From SpSt-77 sp049972045 (GTDB taxonomy: Bacteria; Chloroflexota; Anaerolineae; B4-G1; DUEL01): DNA of 59,511 nucleotides. The DNA is taken from the NCBI GenBank assembly GCA_049972045.1, contig JBMFKS010000005.1:1-59511 (forward strand). Reading direction: 5' to 3'. The notes below the pieces were generated by a model. The model saw nothing but the letters and a program-made list of their open reading frames with translations, was not told where the DNA came from and did not search any database. Both the position numbers and the translations under genes were made by a program. Below are positions 49,104 through 57,400 of the stretch, piece by piece. The number at the start of each line of letters is the position of its first letter. Positions within the stretch are counted from its first letter, which is position 1.

Positions 49104-49489
49104 GGACGCTCCACCCGGAGGTCGGGAAGGGGAGCGAAATGCCGCTCGTTCAGAGTGGCGAGGGTGAGGTCGTAGGAGAGGGCCGTTGCTCCGATCAGGC
49201 AATCCAGAAAACCTACGCCATATCGGAGGCGGAAGCGTCGGTACCACTCCAGTCCGAGGCGGGAGATTGGCTCCTGAAGCCAGAGAATCCGATAGAGAAG
49301 CAGTTCCTGCTCTATGAGTTCCTGTTCCCGAGCCGACCGGGCTCCCGCCAGCAATTCAGCCGCTGTAACAACCGAAATACAGCGTCCATCGTCGGGCAGC
49401 CGGTCTATCCACCGGCGAGCCTCTTCCTGCCCGCGCAGGAGGTCTACCAGGATGTTGGTATCTATCAGGCGGGCTTCAGGAGGGAACAT
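49097..49489 (-). CDS. vapC: PIN-domain toxin (VapC-like)
   Basis: A 130-residue PIN RNase with Asp10 in RLIDTNILVDLLRG, Glu in SVVTAAELLAGARS, Asp in GVGFLDCLIGATAL and a terminal ATLNERHFAPL (Asn in place of the last Asp, common in this family). Transcribed against the surrounding genes. It overlaps the end of the flavoprotein gene by seven bases, tail to tail, and its start overlaps the antitoxin stop. Confidence 0.88.
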   Translation of the reverse strand: MFPPEARLIDTNILVDLLRGQEEARRWIDRLPDDGRCISVVTAAELLAGARSAREQELIEQELLLYRILWLQEPISRLGLEWYRRFRLRYGVGFLDCLIGATALSYDLTLATLNERHFAPLPDLRVERPY

Positions 49490-49733
49490 CTTGCCGGTTC
49501 TCTATGCGGGCGCGGAGGACGGCTGCCAGTTGAGCGCTCTCCTCTTCTTCCCGGTCTGCCCAGAGGCCAAAGGCCGGGTGGTGAGAGAGCGGACGGATCT
49601 CCGCTGCCCGCCTGGGCTGGAGGATAATGCGTCCTTCTTCCTGGATCACTTCAATCTCTTCCCACTCCCGGAAGATCGGTGAAGTGATCAGAACTCCCTG
49701 AGGAGTGACCTGGACGAAAATTTCGCGAGCCAT
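49476..49733 (-). CDS. VapB-like antitoxin
   Basis: An 85-residue antitoxin: MAREIFVQVTPQGVLITSPIFREWEEIEVIQEEGRIILQPR gives an AbrB-like swapped-hairpin start, followed by a charged tail. Start at 49733 with a GAGGG leader; an upstream in-frame ATG near 49811 would overlap the divergent hdrA. The AT-rich 53-base gap (49734-49786) probably holds divergent promoters. Confidence 0.8.
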   Translation of the reverse strand: MAREIFVQVTPQGVLITSPIFREWEEIEVIQEEGRIILQPRRAAEIRPLSHHPAFGLWADREEEESAQLAAVLRARIENRQDVPS

Positions 49734-49786
49734 TATTCCCTCTTTCCGGCTCATAGTGTTGAATATTATAGCATATGAGGAGAGGT

Positions 49787-52700
49787 ATGGCAATTCCACA
49801 CCACCCCACATCCTCTGTCCTGGTCGTCGGGGGCGGCGTCGGTGGGATGCGCGCCGCCGTGGACCTGGCCGAGGCCGGGCTGAAAGTCTACCTGGTGGAG
49901 GGTCTGCCCTGGCTGGGCGGGCGGGTGGCCCAACTGGGCTACATGTTCCCCACCCATGACTGCGTCCTCTGTCGCGGCACGTCCGATCACGGCTACGGCT
50001 GCACCCGGCCGTCCATCTCGCCGGCGTTCCTGGACTTCAACCGCCACCCCAATATTGAGATTCTCACCAACACCGACCTGATCCGGGTGGAGGGTCGGGC
50101 GGGCGATTTCACCGTCACCGTCCGCCACCGGCCCACCTACGTGGACCCGGAGAAGTGCATCAACTGCGGCCTCTGCACAGCGGTCTGTCCGGTGGACCTG
50201 CCCAGTTTCTTTGAGGAGGCGCTGGTGACCCGCAAGGCCATCTACAAGATGGCCCCCCGCGCCCTGCCCGATGCCTATGTGGTGGACAAAGTCCCCCGCT
50301 GCGAAGTCTGCCGGCGGTGTGAGTCGGTCTGCCCGACCGGCGCAGTGAACCTGGACGAGGAGCCCTACGAGCGGGACCTGAACGTCGGCGCTATCATCCT
50401 CTCTATGGGGTATGCTCTCTCCGACCCGGACGAGTATGGCGAACTGGGCTACGGACGCTTCCCCAACGTCATCCACTCCATGCAGTACGAGCGGCTGGCC
50501 AGCCGGTCTGGCCCCACCGAGGGCATCGTCCTGCGCCCCTCCGACGGCAAGGTCCCGCAGCGGATCGCCTGGCTTCAGTGCGTCGGCTCGCGGGATCAGA
50601 AGTACCCTTACTGCTCGTCCATCTGCTGCATGTACGCCACCAAAGAGGCGATGATTGCCAAAGAGCGCATCCCCGGCGTCCACTGTCAGATCTTCATTAT
50701 GGACGAGCGGGCCTTCAACAAGGAGTTCAACGCCTACTACCAACGGGCGCAGAAGGAATATCGGATAGAGTACACCCGCTGCCGCATCTCCGCGGTCAAA
50801 GAGGACCCCCAGACCCACAACCTGATCCTTCGGTACCCGGACGAGGAAGGGCGGATGCGGGAGGAACGGTTTGACCTGGTGGTCCTCTCTTTGGGCTCCC
50901 GCCCGCCGGACGGCGCCCGCGACCTGGCGCGCGTGCTGGGCATTGACCTGAACCCCTACGGCTTCTGCGAGACGGATAAGTTCAACCCGCTGGAGACCAG
51001 CCGCCCCGGCATCTACGTCTGCGGGACCTTCCAGTCGCCCAAGGAGATCGCGGAGACCATCATAGACGCAGCGGGCGCGGCGGGCGACGTGATGCGGCTC
51101 CTGCGGGAGCACCTGGGCGAACATCCGTCCGGCCGGGAGTATCCCTTCCTCTGGAAGCCGGACGGGCTGGTGCCGGAGCGGGATGTGCGCGGCGAGCCCC
51201 CGCGCGTGGGCGTCTTCCTCTGCCGGTGCACCCCCACGCTGGATGGCGTCATTGACGTAGAGGAGGTGGCGGCCTGGGCCCGCACCCAGCCGGACGTCGC
51301 CCACGTCCAGTTGGTGGACTACGGTTGCTTTGAGGCCGGACAGGACGCCATCCGGCGGGCCATCCGCGAGCACAACCTGAACCGGGTCGTCGTCGGCGCG
51401 TGCAGCCACCGGACCCATGAGCCGCTTTTCCAGAAGGTGACCCGCGAGGCAGGCCTGAACCCGTACCTGATGGAGATGGTCAACATGCGGGAGCACTGTG
51501 CGTGGGTGCACGTGGACGACCCGGCAGGCGCGACGCGCAAGGCGAAGGAGATGCTGCGGACGGCGCTGGCGCGCGTGCGGCTGGCGGAGCCGGTCTACAA
51601 GGAGGCGGTCGTGCCGGAGCCTCGCGCGCTGGTCATCGGCGGCGGCGTCTCCGGGATGACGGCGGCCCTCACCATCGCCGACGCCGGCTACGAGGTGGTC
51701 CTGGTGGAGCGGGAACCGGAACTGGGCGGCAACCTCCGCCACGTCTACTATGTGGCGGAGGGGGAGGATCCGCAACGGCTCTTGCGGGATCTGGTCAACC
51801 GGGTGGTGGGCCATGAGCGCATCCGGGTCTTTACCCGCACCGAGGTCGTCTCCCACACCGGCCGCGTGGGCGATTTCCGCTCCGTCCTGCGCACCACCAC
51901 CCGCACCGGCGAGATGGTGGAGACGGAAATCCGCCACGGCGTGACCATTGTCGCCACCGGCGGGCGGGAGTGGCGCGGCTCGGTCTATATGTACGGGCGG
52001 GACCCGCGCGTCGTCACCTCTATGGAACTGGAGGAGATGATCGTCCACCGTCCGGAGCGCATCGCCGACCTGGAGACGGTGGTCTTCATCCAGTGCGTCT
52101 GGCCCGAGGGCGAGGTGGGCTACTGCAGCCGCATCTGCTGCACCAATACGATGAAGAACGCCATCCGCATCAAGATGCTCAACCCGGATTGCCGGGTGGT
52201 GGTTCTCTATCGGGACATCGTCACGTACGGCTTCCGGGAGGCGGTCTACACCGAGGCACGGCGGCGCGGCGTCATCTTTATGCGCTACGACGAGGAGCAT
52301 ATGCCCACGATTCGCTTCGTCGGGCCGCAGTTGGAACTGGTGGCCTGGGACCCGTCGCTGCGGCAGGAAGTGCCGTTGTATCCGGACCTGGTTGCGCTGA
52401 GCATGGCGGTTCTGCCGTCGGAGGGGACGGAGCGGTTGGCCCGCATCCTGGACGTGCCGCTCTCGCGGGAGGGCTTCTTTATGGAAGCCCACCTGAAGAT
52501 GCGGCCGATGGACTTCGTTGCCGAAGGGGTTTTCGTCTGCGGCATGGCGCACTACCCCAAGTTCATTGAGGAATGCATCGCCAACGCCCAGGCGGCGGCG
52601 GGCCGCGCGCTGACCGTCCTGACGAAGGATCAGTTCTACATCGGCGGCGTGGTGGCCCGGGTGGACCAGTCCAAATGCGTTGGCTGCCTGACCTGCGTTC

Positions 52701-52885
52701 GGGTCTGCCCGTTTGGGATTCCGAAGGTGCGCTACACGGATGTGGGCGTGGGCGGCATCCGGGGCGCGGCCTGCATTGAGCCCGCGCTTTGTCAGGGCTG
52801 CGGGACCTGTACGTCGGAGTGCCCGGCGAAGGCCATCCAGTTGGTGGCATACAAGGACGAGCAGGTGCTGGCGCAGATTGGGTGA
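49787..52885 (+). CDS. hdrA: Tandem HdrA-like protein (paralogue 5)
   Basis: A 1032-residue double HdrA. First half: FAD motif LVVGGGVGGMRAAVDLAEAG, FPTHDCVLCRG, clusters CINCGLCTAVCP and CEVCRRCESVCP, then QCVGSRDQKYPYCSSICCMYATK. The middle is a complete HdrA N-terminal domain (FLCRCTPTLDG, YGCFEAGQ, GACSHRTHEP, EHCAWVH). Second half: FAD motif LVIGGGVSGMTAALTIADAGYE, QCVWPEGEVGYCSRICCTN, and C-terminal CVGCLTCVRVCPF and CQGCGTCTSECP. Unlike paralogue 2, the middle domain keeps its cysteines. AGGAGAGGT lies right before the ATG. Confidence 0.92.
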   Translation: MAIPHHPTSSVLVVGGGVGGMRAAVDLAEAGLKVYLVEGLPWLGGRVAQLGYMFPTHDCVLCRGTSDHGYGCTRPSISPAFLDFNRHPNIEILTNTDLIRVEGRAGDFTVTVRHRPTYVDPEKCINCGLCTAVCPVDLPSFFEEALVTRKAIYKMAPRALPDAYVVDKVPRCEVCRRCESVCPTGAVNLDEEPYERDLNVGAIILSMGYALSDPDEYGELGYGRFPNVIHSMQYERLASRSGPTEGIVLRPSDGKVPQRIAWLQCVGSRDQKYPYCSSICCMYATKEAMIAKERIPGVHCQIFIMDERAFNKEFNAYYQRAQKEYRIEYTRCRISAVKEDPQTHNLILRYPDEEGRMREERFDLVVLSLGSRPPDGARDLARVLGIDLNPYGFCETDKFNPLETSRPGIYVCGTFQSPKEIAETIIDAAGAAGDVMRLLREHLGEHPSGREYPFLWKPDGLVPERDVRGEPPRVGVFLCRCTPTLDGVIDVEEVAAWARTQPDVAHVQLVDYGCFEAGQDAIRRAIREHNLNRVVVGACSHRTHEPLFQKVTREAGLNPYLMEMVNMREHCAWVHVDDPAGATRKAKEMLRTALARVRLAEPVYKEAVVPEPRALVIGGGVSGMTAALTIADAGYEVVLVEREPELGGNLRHVYYVAEGEDPQRLLRDLVNRVVGHERIRVFTRTEVVSHTGRVGDFRSVLRTTTRTGEMVETEIRHGVTIVATGGREWRGSVYMYGRDPRVVTSMELEEMIVHRPERIADLETVVFIQCVWPEGEVGYCSRICCTNTMKNAIRIKMLNPDCRVVVLYRDIVTYGFREAVYTEARRRGVIFMRYDEEHMPTIRFVGPQLELVAWDPSLRQEVPLYPDLVALSMAVLPSEGTERLARILDVPLSREGFFMEAHLKMRPMDFVAEGVFVCGMAHYPKFIEECIANAQAAAGRALTVLTKDQFYIGGVVARVDQSKCVGCLTCVRVCPFGIPKVRYTDVGVGGIRGAACIEPALCQGCGTCTSECPAKAIQLVAYKDEQVLAQIG

Positions 52886-52899
52886 GGTGAGGGGTTACA

Positions 52900-53181
52900 T
52901 TGAAGCCGATTCACTTTTCCCGACATGCCAGGCACCGGATGTATCTGCGCGGCGCAACAGAGCAGGAAGTTGTACAAACCATTCAAGGCGGCCTGTGGGA
53001 GCCAGCGCGGGGAGGAAAGTATCAGGCCCGCCGGACGTTTGTCTTCGGACAGCCGTCTCCGGTAGACCGGAAGATATATCCTTTCAAGACAGTACACGCC
53101 ATTTTTGCTGAGGAAACGGATAGAATTGTTGTGGTGACGGTTCTGGTTTACTATGGAAATGTTGGAGAGGAGGAGAAATGA
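52900..53181 (+). CDS. DUF4258 protein
   Basis: A 93-residue DUF4258 protein, intact: IHFSRHARHRMYLRGATEQEVVQTI, then RRTFVFGQPSP and AEETDRIVVVTVLVYYG. TTG start with GGTGAGGGG upstream. It overlaps the DUF2283 gene by ATGA. Proposed toxin of a DUF4258-DUF2283 pair; the paralogous pair at 47005-47452 has lost the N-terminus of this gene. Confidence 0.85.
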   Translation: MKPIHFSRHARHRMYLRGATEQEVVQTIQGGLWEPARGGKYQARRTFVFGQPSPVDRKIYPFKTVHAIFAEETDRIVVVTVLVYYGNVGEEEK

Positions 53182-53426
53182 GGATTTATTACGATGCAGA
53201 GGTGGATGCGTTGTATGTGCAGTTTCGCTCTTTGGAGCCGGGTATGGCGCAGGCGCGGCCGTTGAGCGACCAGATTATCGCGGACTATGACCCTGAGGGG
53301 CGGCTCGTCGGGCTGGAGATTCTGGATGTCAGCGAGTTGCTGGGAGAGGAGCGAGGCCGGCTGATGCTGGAGATCGCGCCGGCTCTGGTGTCCCGCGTGC
53401 CGGAAAGCGCGGGGTTCAAACTCTGA
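53178..53426 (+). CDS. DUF2283 protein
   Basis: An 82-residue DUF2283 protein: MRIYYDAEVDALYVQFRSLEPG, DQIIADYDPEGRLVGLEILDVSELL. Second of two in the window. Downstream (53437-53488) lies a degraded arm of the CCACAAAG repeat, ending shortly before the mvhD ribosome site. Confidence 0.87.
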   Translation: MRIYYDAEVDALYVQFRSLEPGMAQARPLSDQIIADYDPEGRLVGLEILDVSELLGEERGRLMLEIAPALVSRVPESAGFKL

Positions 53427-53506
53427 CCCCAGGGGGCGCAAAGAGACACGCGAAAAACTTTGTGTCCTTCGTGTCCTTTGTGGTTCAACGCAGACCGGAG
53501 GTGTCA

Positions 53507-53944
53507 ATGGAGACCGGAGGGAACGGGCACGAGGAGTTCGTGCCGGAGATTGTGGCGTTCACCTGCATCTACTGCGGCTATATGGCGGCGGATACCGCCG
53601 GCGCGCTGCGGCTGAAGTACCCGTCCAACGTCCGGCTGGTGCGGCTCCCCTGCACCGGCAAGGCCGACGTCCGCTATATCCTGGAGGCCTTTGAGAAGGG
53701 CGCGGACGGGGTCTACATCGTCGCCTGCCCGCTGGGAAACTGCCACCATGTGCACGGCAACGAGCGCGCGCTGGCGCGGGTGAAGTACGCCAAGGCGCTG
53801 CTGGACAAAATCGGCATCGGGGGGGACCGGCTGGACATCGTTTTCGTCTCCGGCGGCATGGGTGCTACCTTCGCCGAGGCGGCGCGAAGGATGACGGAGA
53901 GGGTGAGGGAGTTGGGGCCGAGTCCGTTAAAAATGAACAATTAA
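53507..53944 (+). CDS. mvhD: MvhD-type 2Fe-2S electron carrier (copy 2)
   Basis: A 145-residue MvhD-family protein with Cys20, Cys23 (FTCIYCGYMAAD), Cys49 (LPCTGKADV), Cys74 and Cys79 (ACPLGNCHHV). The ribosome site is CGGAGGTGTCA. It follows the double HdrA (49787) and precedes the HdrA-NfnB-HdrA giant, so it is well placed to bridge them. Its last codons run into an AT-rich repeat (AACAATTAACAATT), which also recurs after the next gene. Confidence 0.93.
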   Translation: METGGNGHEEFVPEIVAFTCIYCGYMAADTAGALRLKYPSNVRLVRLPCTGKADVRYILEAFEKGADGVYIVACPLGNCHHVHGNERALARVKYAKALLDKIGIGGDRLDIVFVSGGMGATFAEAARRMTERVRELGPSPLKMNN

Positions 53945-53968
53945 CAATTAAAAATTAAGGGGAGGTGG

Positions 53969-54445
53969 ATGACGCGCGGGGAGGTCCCGGCGGGGAAGAG
54001 GGAGACCCGGGACACAGTCCGGGCGGCTCCGGTTACCCGACCAGCGGAGCGGAGGCGCGACTGGCGGCTGGAGGGGAATCAGGGGCTGGATATTCAAGAG
54101 CGAGCGTTTCAATTCGCGGTGCGGGTAGTGAAACTGGTCAATCGGTTGCCCCGGACGATTGCCGGGATAGAAGTAGGCCGACAGTTGGTCCGCTCGGCGA
54201 CGTCGGTGGGGGCAAACTTGGAGGAGGCCGACGCGGCGGAGTCCAAAGCCGATTTTATTCACCAGGTGGGGATCGCCCACAAAGAGGCCCGGGAGGCTCG
54301 CTATTGGCTCCGCATCGTCCGCGCATCGCTGCTGGATGACGGGGAGGTCGTCTGGCTGCTTCGGGAAAGCGATGAGTTAGTTCGCATTCTCAACTCCATC
54401 ATCTCCAACGCCCGCAGGAGCCCGCGCAGCAAGGTCGGCCGCTAA
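53969..54445 (+). CDS. Four-helix-bundle S23 (23S rRNA IVP-like) protein
   Basis: A 158-residue S23-family protein with IQERAFQFAVRVVKLVNRLP, VGRQLVRSATSVGANLEEADAAESKADFIHQVGIAHKEARE and a WLLRESDELVRILNSII tail, plus about 35 extra basic N-terminal residues. ATG after GGGGAGGTGG. Function unknown. It is flanked on both sides by near-identical AT-rich AACAATTAA-type repeats (53932-53957 and 54447-54480), which could mark a small inserted unit. Confidence 0.85.
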   Translation: MTRGEVPAGKRETRDTVRAAPVTRPAERRRDWRLEGNQGLDIQERAFQFAVRVVKLVNRLPRTIAGIEVGRQLVRSATSVGANLEEADAAESKADFIHQVGIAHKEAREARYWLRIVRASLLDDGEVVWLLRESDELVRILNSIISNARRSPRSKVGR

Positions 54446-54499
54446 CTTCCATTGTTAATTGTTAATTTCTTAATTGTTCATTCTCCCAAAGGGGGCATC

Positions 54500-57400
54500 A
54501 TGTCCGGGCACTCCAACGGCGTAGTTGGTTCCGTTCTGGTTGTCGGCGGAGGCATCGCCGGGGTGCAGGCCGCGCTGGACCTGGCGGAGGCCGGCTTCAA
54601 GGTCTACCTGGTGGAGCAGAAGTCCGCCATCGGCGGGCACATGGCCCAACTGGATAAGACCTTCCCCACCAACGACTGCGCCATGTGTATCCTCAGCCCC
54701 AAACTGGTGGAGGCCGGCCGCCACCGCAATATTGAGTTGCTGGTGGATACCGAGGTCCTCAGCGTGGACGGGGACGCGGGTCGTTTCACCGTCCGTCTGC
54801 GCAAAAAACCCCGTTATATTGACCTGGACAAATGCACCGGATGCGGGGAGTGCAACCGGGTCTGTCCCGTTATCATCCCGGACCGGTTCAACGCGGGGCT
54901 GGGCGTCCAGCGCGCGGCCTATAAACTCTACCCCCAGGCGGTCCCCAACGCCTATGCCATAGAGAAGCGGGGGATCGCCCCCTGCCGGGACGCCTGTCCT
55001 ACCGGTCAGCGGGCCCAGGGCTATATTGCCCTCATTCGCGAGGGCCGCTACGAGGACGCCCTGCGGGTCATCAAAGAGGACAACCCGTTCCCGGGCATCT
55101 GTGGGCGCATTTGCAACCACCGCTGTGAGGACGCCTGCAACCGGGGCAAACTGGATGAGCCCATCAACATCCGAGCCCTCAAGCGCTTCGTCACGGATAA
55201 GGTGTACGAAAAGCCGCGCGTGCCCCCCGAACCGGCCCCGCGCCGGTATCCGCAGCGGGTTGCCGTCATCGGCGCCGGGCCCTGCGGCCTGACCGCCGCC
55301 CAAGACCTCCGCAAAATGGGCTACGGCGTCACCGTCTTTGAGGCCCTGCCCGTTGCCGGAGGGATGCTGCGCGTCGGCGTGCCGGAGTACCGCTTGCCCT
55401 CGTGGATTGTGGACCGCGAGGTCCAGGACATCGTGGACCTGGGCGTGGAGTTGCGGTTGAACCATCCGGTGAATAACCTGGATGAGGTCTTCGCGGAGGG
55501 GTTTGACGCGATTCTCATCGCCGTCGGCGCGCACGAGGGTCTCCGGCTCAATATCCCCGGGGCCGACCTGGAGGGTGTGCTGATCAACACCCACTTCCTG
55601 CGGGATGTCCGGCTGGGGAAGCCGCCGAAACTGGGAAAGGTCGTCGCGGTCATCGGCGCGGGCGACGTGGCGATGGACGTGGCCCGCACCGCGCGCCGGA
55701 TGGGCGCTGAGGTCCACGTCTATTACCGCCGCACCCGCGAGGAGGCTACGGCCGACCCGGAGGAGATGGAACGGGCGGAGGAAGAGGGCGTCGTCTTCCA
55801 CTGGCAGGTCACGCCGGTGGAGATTGTGGGGGACGGCGGCCGGCGCGTCGTAGGGATGAAGTGCGTCCGCACCGAACCGGGGCTGCCCGACGAGACGGGG
55901 CGCCGTCGTCCGGTCATCGTTCCCGACTCCGAACATTTTGTCCCCTGTGACAACGTCATCTTCTCCGTGGGGCAGCGGGCCGGTCTGGCCTTCATCCCGG
56001 AGAGTGTGGGCATCGGCGTTACGGACCAGGGGACGATCGCCGTCAATCCCAATACGCTGGCGACCAGCCGGCCGGGCGTCTTTGCCGCCGGCGATGTCGC
56101 GACGGGAACGGCGTTTGTGATTGAGGCCGTCGCTGCAGGCCACCGCGCTGCCCAGGCTATCCACCGGTACCTTCAGGGGATGGATCCGGAGCCGCCGCCG
56201 AAACCCAGGTTGCCGGTGGTGGACCTCTCGCGGGCGGAGATTGAGGAGCGGGTCGCGCGCGGGGAGGTCACCGTTCAGCCCCGCGTCCCGATGGACACGC
56301 TACCTGTGGAGCGACGGCTCTCCACCTTTGAAGAGGTCGTCGCCGGATACACCGACGAGCAGGCCCAGATGGAGGCGGCCCGCTGTCTGGCCTGCGGGAT
56401 CTGCTCGGAGTGCCGCCTGTGTGAACGGGTCTGCCAGGCCGGCGCCGTGGACCACGATATGGTGGAACAGACGCTGGAACTGGAGGTCGGCGCGGTGCTG
56501 CTGGCCCCGGGCTTTGCCACCTTTGACGCCGAGAAGGCCGGGGAGTACGGCTGGGGCCGCTATCCCAACGTCGTGACGTCCCTGCAGTTTGAGCGGCTCC
56601 TCAACGCGTCCGGCCCCACTCTGGGGCATGTCCAGCGCCCGTCCGACGGCAAAACGCCCCGGCGCATCGCTTTCATCCAGTGCGTCGGCTCCCGCGACCA
56701 GAAGCACGACTATTGCTCCTCGGTCTGCTGCGTCTACGCCATCAAAGAGGCGATGATGGCGATAGAGCACGAGCCGGATACCGAGGTGACCATTTTCCTG
56801 ATGGACATGCGGGCCTTCAGCAAGGGGTACCTGGACTTCTACCACCGGGCGAAGGAGCGATACGGCATCCGCTTTGTGGAGTGCCGCGTCTCGGCGGTGA
56901 AGGAGGACCCGAAGAGCCGCAACCTGGTCATCCGGTATGTGGATGACCGGAATGGGCGGGGTATCCGGGAGGAGGAGTTTGACCTGGTTGTCCTCTCGGT
57001 GGGGATGGAGGTCCCGGAGAGCGTCCGGGACCTGGCCCGGCGGGTGGGCGTGGCGACGGACGCTTACGGCTTCTGCCAGACGGTACCCTTTGCGCCGCTG
57101 CAGACCAGCCGGCCGGGGGTCTTCGCCATCGGGCCGTTCCGGGAGCCGAAGGACATCCCGGAGTCGGTGGTGGAGGCCAGCGCGGCGGCGGGGCTGGCGG
57201 GCGCGCTTCTGGCTTCTGCCCGCTGGACCCAGACCGCGCCGGAGGTCTATCCGCTGGAGCGGGATGTGACGCAGGAGCCGCTGCGCATCGGCGTCTTCGT
57301 CTGCCAGTGTGGCTCCAACATCGCCGGATTCCTGGACGTTCCGGCGGTGGCGGAGTACGCGGCCACCCTGCCCGGCGTCGTCCATGCCGAATACAACCTC

